A DNA stretch of 64,000 nt from Longispora albida DSM 44784. GTDB taxonomy: Bacteria > Actinomycetota > Actinomycetes > Mycobacteriales > Micromonosporaceae. The notes below the pieces were generated by a model. The model was not told the origin of the DNA, searched no databases, and saw only the letters and a program-made list of their open reading frames with translations. The position numbers and the translations under genes are program-made. The first letter of the stretch is position 1, and the number at the start of each line of letters is the position of its first letter. Below are positions 42,741 to 51,115 of this stretch, piece by piece. The stretch is from the NCBI RefSeq assembly GCF_000379825.1, contig NZ_KB903815.1, forward strand, positions 26,809 to 90,808, given 5' to 3'.

Positions 42741-43682
42741 GTGTTGCAACGCGCCAGTACTCGCCGGGCCCGGGTAACCACCCGGGCCCGGCGGGCACGC
42801 ACGGTACAGAGGCACCGGTGGTGGACGCCGTGGCTGTTCCTCGTCGTCCCGCTGGCCGTCACTGTCCTCTTCTCGCTGTTCCCGTTCGTGAACACGGTCG
42901 TGCTGTCCTTCACCAACGCCACGCCCCTGGGCGGCGGCGAGTTCACCGGCCTGGCGAACTACCGGGAGATGACGGGCGACGGCCAGTTCTGGCTGGCCGT
43001 CCGCAACAGCACGTTGTTCATGGTCGTCGTCGTGCCGCTCATGGTGCTGCTGCCGTTGTTCCTCGCGCTGCTGGTCGCCAAGCAGATCCCGGGCATCGCG
43101 TTCTTCCGGGCCACCTTCTACACGCCGGTCGTCGCCTCGGCCGTCGTGGTCGGGCTGGTCTGGTCGTGGGCGCTCGGCACGCAGGGGCTCGTCAACGGCT
43201 TCCTGGAGTCGATGAGGTGGGTCAACGAGCCGGTCGGGTTCCTCACCGACGCGCAGCTCCTGCTCTTCTCCACGATGGCGGTGACCGTGTGGAAGGGCCT
43301 CGGCTACTACATGGTGATCTACCTGGCAGCCCTGGCCAACGTTCCGAAGGAACTCCACGAGGCGGCAGCCCTGGACGGCGCGGGGGCCGTCCGCCGGTTC
43401 CGCAGCGTCACCGTACCGGCGCTGCGCTCCACCATGATCCTGGTCGGCACCCTGTCGGCGATCTCGGCGTTCCGGGTGTTCACCGAGCTCTACGTGATGT
43501 CCAACGGCTCCGGGGGCCCCGGGCAGCAGTCCATCACCCTCGTGTTCCTGATCCAGATGGTCGGCCGGGGGCTGGACGGCTCCGTCGGGTACGCCTCGGC
43601 GCTGTCACTGGTGCTCTTCGTCATCACGCTCGGCTTCTCCCTGCTGCTGTTGCGGCTCAACCGGACGGAGGACCGGGCGTGA
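42741..43682 (+). CDS. ABC sugar importer permease, MalF/UgpA type
   Basis: 313 residues with a basic N-terminal tail and six membrane helices. The coupling motif EAAALDGAGAVRRFRSVTVPAL (EAA loop) shows where the ATPase docks. The GTG start is five bases after the binding-protein stop. It forms the channel with the permease encoded next. Confidence 0.9.
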   Translation: MLQRASTRRARVTTRARRARTVQRHRWWTPWLFLVVPLAVTVLFSLFPFVNTVVLSFTNATPLGGGEFTGLANYREMTGDGQFWLAVRNSTLFMVVVVPLMVLLPLFLALLVAKQIPGIAFFRATFYTPVVASAVVVGLVWSWALGTQGLVNGFLESMRWVNEPVGFLTDAQLLLFSTMAVTVWKGLGYYMVIYLAALANVPKELHEAAALDGAGAVRRFRSVTVPALRSTMILVGTLSAISAFRVFTELYVMSNGSGGPGQQSITLVFLIQMVGRGLDGSVGYASALSLVLFVITLGFSLLLLRLNRTEDRA

Positions 43683-43713
43683 GGCTCACCGGGTACACAG
43701 TGGAGGTTGTGGC

Positions 43714-44541
43714 ATGAGGGCGAGCCGCAGCGAGATCGTGCTGCGTTACCTGTTGCTGGTCCTGGTTTTTTTGATCTCGATCGGCCCGTTCGCGTGGCAG
43801 CTGGCCACGTCGCTCAAGTCGCCGGCCGAGGACATCTACACCTACCCGCCGCAGTTCCTGCCGTCCGATCCGACGCTGGACAACTACGTGAAGGTCGGCG
43901 AGATCGTGCCCGTCTGGCGATACGCGATCAACTCCCTGCTCGTCGGCGTGGCCTCCGTCGTCAGCAACTGCCTGTTCGCCGCGATGGGCGGCTACGCGCT
44001 CGCCCGGTTCACCTTCCGGGGCCGCAGGCTGGCCACCTGGGCCTTCCTCGCCACGCTGCTCATCCCCGGCGAGGCTGTCCTGATCTCGATGTTCCTCACC
44101 GTGCGCTCAATGGGCCTCGCGGACACCCTCACTGGGGTGTGGCTGCCGGGCTGCGCCGGTGCGATCAACGTCCTGCTGCTGCGCAACGCCTTCCTCGCCC
44201 TGCCCCGCGAGGTGGAGGAGGCCGCGGTGGTGGACGGGGCACACGCCTGGCAGCGGTTCCGCCGGGTCGCGCTGCCCAGCGTGAAGGGGACACTGGCCGT
44301 CGTGGCCCTGCTGTCCTTCATGGCGGCCTGGGACGACTTCCTCTGGCCGCTGATCATTCTGTCCGACCCGGACAAGTACACCCTCACTGTTGGCCTGCAG
44401 TACCTGTCCGGCACGTTCTCCAACGACCAGCGGCTGGTCGCGGCCGGCACCATGATCTCGGTGCTCCCGCTGCTGGCCCTGTTCTTCTCGCTCCAGCGAT
44501 TCTTTTTCAAGGGCCTCGGAGAAGGAGCACTCAAAGGATGA
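43714..44541 (+). CDS. ABC sugar importer permease, MalG/UgpE type
   Basis: 275 residues and six membrane helices. The EAA loop reads EEAAVVDGAHAWQRFRRVALP. No ATPase gene follows. In actinomycetes such importers commonly share one ATPase (MsiK) encoded elsewhere, and that is the likely partner here. The stop overlaps the ATG of the second GH85 gene (ATGA), tying import to glycan release. Confidence 0.9.
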   Translation: MRASRSEIVLRYLLLVLVFLISIGPFAWQLATSLKSPAEDIYTYPPQFLPSDPTLDNYVKVGEIVPVWRYAINSLLVGVASVVSNCLFAAMGGYALARFTFRGRRLATWAFLATLLIPGEAVLISMFLTVRSMGLADTLTGVWLPGCAGAINVLLLRNAFLALPREVEEAAVVDGAHAWQRFRRVALPSVKGTLAVVALLSFMAAWDDFLWPLIILSDPDKYTLTVGLQYLSGTFSNDQRLVAAGTMISVLPLLALFFSLQRFFFKGLGEGALKG

Positions 44542-46925
44542 GACTTCTGGTCGCGGCAGCACTCGCCGCAACGTCACTTCTATCGGTACCGGCAGCAGCA
44601 GCCCCCGCTGTTTCCGCAGCTCCGGCACCCCAGCCGTACGCCTCCTACTGGTACCCGAACACCATTCTCACCTGGGATCCGGCCACCGACCCGGACGCCA
44701 GGTTCAACCGTTCCCGGGTACCAATGCAACCCCGCACCCAGAACGCCGCACTGAAAGCCAACACGAACGCCAGGGCTGGAGAGGGCAAGGTCGCCTCCCT
44801 CGTCTCGTTCGGGCCGACTTCCAACAACCCCTCGCAGGGTTCACTGGCCGAGAGCTACTACGCGTTCGGCTACTGGCAGTACGTCGACACGCTCGTCTTC
44901 TGGGGCGGCTCGGCCGGCGAGGGCCTGATCCTCGCCCCGAACGCGACAGTGATCGACGCGGCGCACCGCAACGGCGTGAAGGTGTACGGGACGGTGTTCT
45001 TCCCGCCCACCGCGTACGGCGGCCAGATCCAGTGGGTCCGCGACTTCGTCGTGAAGTCCGGCACGCGGTACCCGGTCGCCGACAAGCTCAACCAGGTCGC
45101 CCAGCACTACGGCTTCGACGGCTGGTTCATCAACCAGGAGACGGCCGGCGGAGACGCGGCGCTGTCGACGTCGCTGCGCGACTTCATGAAGTACGCGCGG
45201 ACCTCGCCGACCGAGTTCATGTGGTACGACTCGATGGTCGAATCCGGCGGCATCTCCTGGCAGGACGCGCTGAACAGCAGCAACGACTCGTTCCTCCAGG
45301 AAGGTTCCTCGCGGGTCTCCGACTCGATGTTCCTGAACTTCAACTGGTCGTCGTCCGACCTGACATCCTCCCGGACCAACGCCCGCGCCCTCGGCCGCAG
45401 CGAGTTCGACCTCGCGACCGGCATCGACACCGAGGCCAACGGCTACAACAGCAGCGTCAACTGGTCCGGCCTCTTCCCCTCCGGCCAGCCACACGTCACC
45501 TCACTCGGCATCTACCGTCCAGAGTGGACCTGGAAGTCGTCCGCCAACCGTGACGACTTCATGACCCGCGACGCCCGCTACTGGACCGGCGCGAACGGCG
45601 ACCCGTCCAACACCACGACCTCCAGCTCGTGGAAGGGCCTGTCCACCTACATCGCCGAGTCGACACCCGTCACCTCGCTACCCTTCACCACCAGCTTCAA
45701 CACCGGCCAGGGCAGCATCTACGCCGTCGACGGCCAGATCACGAACACCGGCGGCTGGAACAACCTCGCCGTCCAGGACGTCCTGCCGACCTACCGCTGG
45801 CTGGTGTCGTCCACCGGCACGAAACTCACGCCACGCCTCGACTTCACCGACGCCTACAACGGCGGATCGTCCCTCTCACTGTCCGGTTCGATCTCGGCCA
45901 CCAACACCATTCGCCTGTACCAGACGGCGCTGCCCGTCTCCGCCACGACCCAGCTCGCCGTCACCCTCAAGACGGCAACCGCTGGCGCCACGAACCTCTC
46001 AGCCTCCGTCTCCTTCACGGACGCCCCGAATACCTTCACGCACCTGCCGCTGGGCTCCACCACCGGTACCGGCTGGGAAACCAAGACGCTCGACCTGTCC
46101 GCCTACGCCGGCAAGACGATCGCGCAGCTCGGCTTCCAGGCCGCCGCCGGTACCGTCAACGTCAAGGTCGGCCAGCTCTCCGTCCGCAACGCGACGGCCA
46201 CCACGCCGGCCCCGGCCACCTTCACGGTCGACGGCACCACCGACGTCTCCACGACGACCAAGCAGCTCCGCGTGTCGTGGTCCCCGGTCACCGGCGCCCA
46301 CCACTACAACGTCTACCGCCGCAACCCGGACAACACCCGGACGTACCTCGGCGGCACCACCAACGACGCCTACTTCGTACCCAAGCTCGACCGGGCCGGC
46401 ACCGAAACCAGCACAACCCTCGAAGTCGAGTCGGTCTCCGCGACGGCCACCCGCTCCACGGCCGCCACAACCACGGTCCCGTGGAGCGGTACCCCCACCT
46501 CCACCAACCTCGCCCTGAACCGCCCGGCCACCAGCTCCACACCCTGCAACTCGAACGAGTCAGCCGTCAAGGCCGTCAACGGCAGCGTGACCGGCGGCAA
46601 CACCGACAAGTGGTGCTCACTCGCCTCGGCCAAGTGGCTCGAAGTCGACCTCGGCTCGGCCCGCACCCTGAACCAGTTCATCGTCAAACACGCCGGCGCC
46701 GGCGGCGAGTCGACATCCTGGAACACCCGGGCCTTCACCATCCAGACCCGATCCTCCACAACAGACCCGTGGACCACGGCCGTCACAGTCACCGCCAACA
46801 CAGCCAGCACAACGACACACCCGGTCACCACAACAGCCCGCTACATCCGCCTCAACATCACCACCCCAACCCAAACCACCGACCAAGCCACCCGAATCTA
46901 CGAACTCGAAGCCTGGGGCACCTGA
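44538..46925 (+). CDS. Secreted GH85 endo-beta-N-acetylglucosaminidase with CBM32
   Basis: 795 residues. Sec signal peptide ending near AAAAPAVSA. GH85 domain with FWGGSAGEGLILAPN, GTVFFPPTAYGG and GWFINQETAGG (Asn199, Glu201). Then a beta-sandwich, an FnIII-like domain (about 550-650) and a C-terminal F5/8 type C domain (CBM32) from about residue 655, starting LALNRPATSS and ending YELEAWGT. The CBM would hold the enzyme on glycan or host surface sugars. It is last in the importer operon, coupled by an ATGA overlap, and so under the operator at 41364. It is a paralogue of the Tat-exported enzyme at 39305, which lacks a CBM. Confidence 0.92.
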   Translation: MRLLVAAALAATSLLSVPAAAAPAVSAAPAPQPYASYWYPNTILTWDPATDPDARFNRSRVPMQPRTQNAALKANTNARAGEGKVASLVSFGPTSNNPSQGSLAESYYAFGYWQYVDTLVFWGGSAGEGLILAPNATVIDAAHRNGVKVYGTVFFPPTAYGGQIQWVRDFVVKSGTRYPVADKLNQVAQHYGFDGWFINQETAGGDAALSTSLRDFMKYARTSPTEFMWYDSMVESGGISWQDALNSSNDSFLQEGSSRVSDSMFLNFNWSSSDLTSSRTNARALGRSEFDLATGIDTEANGYNSSVNWSGLFPSGQPHVTSLGIYRPEWTWKSSANRDDFMTRDARYWTGANGDPSNTTTSSSWKGLSTYIAESTPVTSLPFTTSFNTGQGSIYAVDGQITNTGGWNNLAVQDVLPTYRWLVSSTGTKLTPRLDFTDAYNGGSSLSLSGSISATNTIRLYQTALPVSATTQLAVTLKTATAGATNLSASVSFTDAPNTFTHLPLGSTTGTGWETKTLDLSAYAGKTIAQLGFQAAAGTVNVKVGQLSVRNATATTPAPATFTVDGTTDVSTTTKQLRVSWSPVTGAHHYNVYRRNPDNTRTYLGGTTNDAYFVPKLDRAGTETSTTLEVESVSATATRSTAATTTVPWSGTPTSTNLALNRPATSSTPCNSNESAVKAVNGSVTGGNTDKWCSLASAKWLEVDLGSARTLNQFIVKHAGAGGESTSWNTRAFTIQTRSSTTDPWTTAVTVTANTASTTTHPVTTTARYIRLNITTPTQTTDQATRIYELEAWGT

Positions 46926-46934
46926 GCTAGTTGG

Positions 46935-46976
46935 GCTTGGGTGAGCTGCCCTCTCCCGAGGGCGGCTCTCCCAAGC
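46935..46976. terminator. Bidirectional terminator between GH85 and the PPC gene
   Basis: An interrupted stem-loop. Inner arms GCCCTC/GAGGGC (46948-46953, 46958-46963) with a TCCC loop; outer arms GCTTGGG/CCCAAGC (46935-46941, 46970-46976). It lies between convergent stops. Confidence 0.7.
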
Positions 46977-46979
46977 AGG

Positions 46980-47438
46980 TCAGCCAAACCGCAGGAGTGG
47001 GACGTCGTAGAGGTCGGGCTGGCGGACGCGGCGCATCTGGGGTTCGAGTACTTCGACGATGATCATTTCGGTGAGGAATTGGACCTGTGCGCTGAGGAGG
47101 TGGCTGGTGAGGCCGGTGGCGGAGCGTTCTTTGAGGCCGACGGCGATGTGGATGTGAGGCTGGACGGTGTCGGATTCGGGGTCATAGGCGAGGGTGCCAC
47201 CACCGAAGGCTTCGGCGTTGGTGAGATAGACGGCTGACCAGACGGGCGCTGCCGGGTTGTCGAGTTTGTCGCAGGTGCCGACGATGCGGGCTTCGGAGAA
47301 GCCTGCGATGAAGGACGGAATATAGCCCTGGCGGATTTTGTGGGCGCGGCAGGCGTCGGCGAGGGCGGTGAAGAAGTCATCGCCGTGGTCGAAGGTGACA
47401 CCGATGGTCCGTCCGATGGTGAGCTCGTGACTGCGCAC
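46980..47438 (-). CDS. PPC (DUF296) domain protein
   Basis: 152 residues, the size of single-domain prokaryotic PPC proteins, whose trimeric fold also occurs in plant AT-hook proteins. Shows FDHGDDFFTALADACRAH, GFSEARIVGT and the His-rich strand QPHIHIAVG that may bind metal. GTG start at 47438 with AGAGGACACA upstream. It follows the XRE regulator gene by 22 bases and is likely co-transcribed. Molecular role in bacteria is unknown. Confidence 0.8.
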   Translation of the reverse strand: MRSHELTIGRTIGVTFDHGDDFFTALADACRAHKIRQGYIPSFIAGFSEARIVGTCDKLDNPAAPVWSAVYLTNAEAFGGGTLAYDPESDTVQPHIHIAVGLKERSATGLTSHLLSAQVQFLTEMIIVEVLEPQMRRVRQPDLYDVPLLRFG

Positions 47439-47460
47439 GTTGTGTCCTCTGTGGCTGGGG

Positions 47461-49029
47461 CTAGTAGGTGTGGTGCTGGAGGTCTGCGAGGTACTCGCAG
47501 GCCCGTTCGGCTCCGGTGAGGGCCATGAGGCGGCTGCGGGGCTGGGTGAGCCCGGCGAGACCGTAGTCGGCGAGCTGTGCGCAGCGGATGGTGACCGTGG
47601 CCCAGTTCAGGTCGAGGTAGGCGGCCAGGGACCGTAGCCTGCGGGCCGGGTCGCTGGCGGTGATGACAGAGTGCGCGGTGGTGTGGCCGGTGGCATCGGC
47701 GTACTCGCGCAGGACAGGGCGGCTGGTAGTGACATCGACGTGCCAGAGGCTGTCGCCGCCGACCCAGTTGGCGAGGATCGCGTGCCGCCCGTCGCTGACG
47801 AACCCCTCGACGGCGGTGTACTCCGGCGCGGCGGTCACCTCGACCCGGATACCGAAGGACTCCATGAGGGCTGCGGCAAGCAGGAGCAGTACCCGCTCTG
47901 GTGCGGGGGAGGTGGTGACCTGCTCAGGCGGGATGCAGAACGAGCGGGTGACCTGCTCGCCGGTGGCAGCGAAGCGGCCAGTGACGGCCTGGAGGTAGGC
48001 GTACTTGTGGGTGAACAGCAGCCAGGTGCTGGCTTCCTCTCCGCGCTGTTCCCGGGTCCAGAACGACGGCAGCGCGGTGAGGGCTTCGGTGTGGCGGAGG
48101 ATGTACCGGGCGCAGAAGTCCGACCCGAGCCATGCCTGCGACACCGCAGCGAGGTCAGCCGCAGATTCGCGGCCGGCGGCGGACCGGTTGAGGGTTTCGT
48201 ATCCGGCGAGCTGACGCTGGCAGTCGGTGAGGAGTGTGTCGTCGCCGAGGAGCGCGTCGTCGAGGTTCGCCACGGCCCACACCAGGCCAAGGGTCACGTC
48301 GTCGAGGACGTAGGCGGGCGGGATGATCAGCTGGGCGCCGGGGGCGGCGTGGATGAGGCGGCGGCGGGCCTGGCGGCTGTCGAGGGCGTACATCTTCGGC
48401 CCGTCCTCGCTGGTGGTGATGCCGACGACGAGGCCGCGCTGGGGACGGCGGAGGAACCGGCCGCCGGCCAGGCCCTCGGGGACGGCGGCCAGGATCCGAT
48501 CGCCGTCGCTGGCGGGGAACGCCAGGGCGGAGACTGCTGACCCGGTGAACATTTTCCCGGCCGGGCCGATCAGGGTCAGCTCGCGGCCATAGCCGCTGTG
48601 GTCGGCGGCGTGACCGGGGTGGCTGAACGGCAGCGACGCCAGCCCGCCTGCGGCGAGGGTGGTGTTGACGAGAAAGCCACGGCGGTTCACGTCTTCGCCT
48701 CCCTGGTTGATCAGCGTGCCCAATGTAGGCACAGCCAGGGATGTCCACAGGTCAGAACCCAGGTGCTGGGTGTGGGCTGGTGTGGGCTGACGCTGTGCGA
48801 GCCTCAAGCCATCGCGGGCCTGCTGCTCCCGGGCGTAGATTCCCGCCAGAGCACCCCCAGTACCCAGGGCCGTGTCACAGCCGGCCGCGACTTCAGGGGA
48901 AGGCCAGCGCGCGCCGCGCTCGATCTGGCCCAGGTAGCTGAAGTCGAACCGGGCCCGCAGCGCCAGTGCCCGCAGGGACAGGCTCCGCTCGCGCCGGATC
49001 CGGCGGAGGGCTTGCCCAAAGGTTTCCAT
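47461..49029 (-). CDS. XRE-family regulator with Tat-like middle segment and large helical domain
   Basis: 522 residues. Residues 5-60 are an XRE helix-turn-helix (LRALALRARFDFSYLGQIERG). Around residue 115 there is RRGFLVNTTLAAGGLASLPF, which looks like a twin-arginine signal in mid-protein; this recurs in one actinobacterial regulator group and is probably not used for export. A large C-terminal domain follows, probably a sensor. It is divergent from the three-gene cassette at 49250 and is the likely controller of both sides. Confidence 0.8.
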   Translation of the reverse strand: METFGQALRRIRRERSLSLRALALRARFDFSYLGQIERGARWPSPEVAAGCDTALGTGGALAGIYAREQQARDGLRLAQRQPTPAHTQHLGSDLWTSLAVPTLGTLINQGGEDVNRRGFLVNTTLAAGGLASLPFSHPGHAADHSGYGRELTLIGPAGKMFTGSAVSALAFPASDGDRILAAVPEGLAGGRFLRRPQRGLVVGITTSEDGPKMYALDSRQARRRLIHAAPGAQLIIPPAYVLDDVTLGLVWAVANLDDALLGDDTLLTDCQRQLAGYETLNRSAAGRESAADLAAVSQAWLGSDFCARYILRHTEALTALPSFWTREQRGEEASTWLLFTHKYAYLQAVTGRFAATGEQVTRSFCIPPEQVTTSPAPERVLLLLAAALMESFGIRVEVTAAPEYTAVEGFVSDGRHAILANWVGGDSLWHVDVTTSRPVLREYADATGHTTAHSVITASDPARRLRSLAAYLDLNWATVTIRCAQLADYGLAGLTQPRSRLMALTGAERACEYLADLQHHTY

Positions 49030-49249
49030 GTGCCTGTCACCTCACCGGGTGTGGGCTGGCCGATGTGGGCACACAGCTCACATCTTGGGAACGACCGACT
49101 GTAGGCAACAGGCTACTCACAGCGGACCCGGCGGTCGACGCACTCACTGAAGCTCGGTTGCCGGGACCGCACCCAGCCGGAGGGGAATGCAGCGTCATCG
49201 TCGACGCGGTGTCCATCCCGTTCCCTCAGCAGATCACCAGGAGGTAGCC
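49030..49249. promoter_or_regulatory. Divergent control region of the XRE cassette
   Basis: No gene fits here. An inverted repeat GATGTG-N11-CACATC (49062-49084) lies about 35 bases upstream of the XRE start and is a candidate operator. TGTGGGC recurs nearby. The 3' end holds the AGGAGG ribosome site of the next gene (around 49240). No clear -35/-10 pair is evident. Confidence 0.35.
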
Positions 49250-49996
49250 ATGTCCGCCACCACGACTAAGGCACCGCAGATCCAAGCTCACATGCCTGTG
49301 CCTTTCACCCGCGAGTGGAACCGCGTTGCCGGCGTCGCTGTCGACGGCCACAAGCTCACCATCAACCCGGCCGAATTCTTCTTCCGGTACAACAACCCCT
49401 CGTGGCTGCTGTGCGAATGGGACAAGGTCACCGCCGAGCTGCTCACTGCCACCGAGACCGACGCCGTGACGATCGAGCAGATGGTCCTGGACTTCGTGAA
49501 GGCCAACGGTCGCACCACCGATGACCCCGCCGAGGTCCTCCACGCTGCCCATTCCGTCTATGCGCACATGTTCCGCGCCGAGCACCTTGACAACCCCGAA
49601 CTGGACTTCGCCACCCCGAAGACCCTCGTCATGCTCCGCGAGCTCGGTACGCTGATGGCCCTCAACCGGGTCGAGCTGGACGGGACGATCAGCAACGCCT
49701 CCCCGGCCTGGATGCTGTGCGCGACCGCCCGCGTTGTCTACGACCTCGACGAGCACGAGGCGCACGTCCTCGACGAGCTGTACCACGGCACCTGGTTCAA
49801 CGAGTCCCGCCGCCGGGAGAGCATCTTGGCACACGCGGCGCTGGGCGGCAGGCTCGTCCACGGATGCCAGGGAGCCCCTAACATGAGCGGTGGCTGTGTC
49901 GTCCCGTTCGGTACCGACATCGACCGGTTCCGCAAGGAACTTTCGCAGATGCGCGGGCCGTGGATCGAGCGCAGCCTGGCCGGGCTGGACAACTAG
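49250..49996 (+). CDS. Unknown protein of the XRE cassette, 248 residues
   Basis: ATG at 49250 with CAGGAGG seven bases before it. A mixed alpha/beta, soluble protein, with no signal peptide or membrane helix. Features that may matter: FFFRYNNPSWLLCEWDKV near residue 45, a helical middle with LHAAHSVYAHMFRAEHLDN, and a Cys/Gly turn HGCQGAPNMSGGC near residue 205 that could bind metal or a cofactor. I recognise no family. Codon use is slightly less GC-biased than that of the neighbours, which hints at transfer. First gene of a three-gene unit divergent from the XRE regulator. Confidence 0.65.
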   Translation: MSATTTKAPQIQAHMPVPFTREWNRVAGVAVDGHKLTINPAEFFFRYNNPSWLLCEWDKVTAELLTATETDAVTIEQMVLDFVKANGRTTDDPAEVLHAAHSVYAHMFRAEHLDNPELDFATPKTLVMLRELGTLMALNRVELDGTISNASPAWMLCATARVVYDLDEHEAHVLDELYHGTWFNESRRRESILAHAALGGRLVHGCQGAPNMSGGCVVPFGTDIDRFRKELSQMRGPWIERSLAGLDN

Positions 49997-50060
49997 CCCG
50001 GAGGCCCGCGGTGGAGGACCATCCGGCGGTGGTTCTCCACCAGCATCGACTGGAGGCAGT

Positions 50061-50429
50061 ATGGCAGTACCCAGGGACACCACAGGACGTGTCGTCGTCG
50101 TCCGCGACACCCTCGACGGCGTGAACACCTCGCTCAAGTACACCAACTACCAGCTCGACACCGCAGGAGCCGGGCTGCCACCGCACCCGTTTCTGTGGAC
50201 AGAGTCCGCCGGGCATCTCCGCTCCGTGCTCACCAAGCAGGCCGAGCTCGCCGAGCACGTCGCCCGCAACATCGACCGGTGGATCAAGAACAACGTCGGA
50301 GCCGATGCCGCCGACATAGCCGCCATGCGAGCGGCGGCGAAGGACTACAAGGCCATTGCGAAAAGCCTGATCGGCAACGCGCGCAAGGCCCGCAACGTCC
50401 AGGCCTGCCTCGAAGTCACCGGCAGCTAG
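50061..50429 (+). CDS. Small helical protein of the XRE cassette, 122 residues
   Basis: ATG at 50061 preceded by TGGAGG. A short beta-like N-terminus (GRVVVVRDTLDGVN) is followed by a long helical region (around residues 50-115) with regular Ala/Lys/Arg spacing that could form a coiled coil. No catalytic motif. It sits 64 bases after the 248-residue protein and nine bases before the methyltransferase, so co-expression is likely. Family unknown. Confidence 0.6.
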   Translation: MAVPRDTTGRVVVVRDTLDGVNTSLKYTNYQLDTAGAGLPPHPFLWTESAGHLRSVLTKQAELAEHVARNIDRWIKNNVGADAADIAAMRAAAKDYKAIAKSLIGNARKARNVQACLEVTGS

Positions 50430-50438
50430 CAGCACCCG

Positions 50439-51104
50439 ATGCGTGAAGCCGCCGCCGTCAACGCAGCCGCGTGGAACCACCAGGCCAGACTGGCCGGAAC
50501 TCCCGATGGCACGACGGCCGGCCGCCTCGAGCTCACCCAGTACCCCGGCCACGGACCCGGCATCGAACTTCTCGGCAACGTCACCGGCAAGACCGTCGTC
50601 GAACTCGGCTGTGGACGCGGACACAACCTCGCCGCCCTCGCGGGAGCCGGAGCACTCTGCACCGGCATCGACATTGCCGAGGAACAGATCCGCTGGGCAC
50701 AGGCGGCCTGGCCGCATATCGATTTCCACTGCGCCGACGCCCTCGACTACCTCACCACAGCACGACCCGCCGACATCTATCTCTCAATCTTCGGCGCTAT
50801 CGGCCTCACCGACCCGGACCAGCTCCTACCTGCCATCGCCACCGCGATGCACCCCGAAGCGATCCTGCTGTTCACCGTGCCCGTCCCAGACTGGCTCGGA
50901 ACGCGCCACGACCACATGACCACCCGTGACGGCCGCAGGTTCCCGGTACGCCGATGGCTCCTGGAGCCAGGCGAGTGGGTGTCTCAGCTTCGGTCCGCAG
51001 GCCTTGTGCTATCCGATCGCTGGACGGTCACCGAGCCAGCTGGTGGCCAGACGTGCACGCTGATCTTCAGCGCCGCCCAGCCGACGTCAATGCCCTGCGT
51101 CTAG
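50439..51104 (+). CDS. Class I SAM-dependent methyltransferase
   Basis: 221 residues. Motif I VVELGCGRGHNLAALAGAG binds SAM; CTGIDIAEEQIRWAQ supplies the acidic ribose-binding residue; the post-II strand is PADIYLSIFGAIGL. The C-terminal lobe ends in TVTEPAGGQTCTLIFSA. The acceptor substrate is unknown; the fold is closest to small-molecule methyltransferases of the UbiE type. Last gene of the cassette, convergent with the LacI regulator, 11 bases apart. Confidence 0.85.
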   Translation: MREAAAVNAAAWNHQARLAGTPDGTTAGRLELTQYPGHGPGIELLGNVTGKTVVELGCGRGHNLAALAGAGALCTGIDIAEEQIRWAQAAWPHIDFHCADALDYLTTARPADIYLSIFGAIGLTDPDQLLPAIATAMHPEAILLFTVPVPDWLGTRHDHMTTRDGRRFPVRRWLLEPGEWVSQLRSAGLVLSDRWTVTEPAGGQTCTLIFSAAQPTSMPCV

Positions 51105-51115
51105 CCCAGCGCCTG

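Noticed and set aside
47461..49029. Tat-exported protein based on the RR motif near residue 115
   Set aside because: The motif follows an N-terminal helix-turn-helix, so it cannot be an N-terminal signal; the type recurs in this regulator group.
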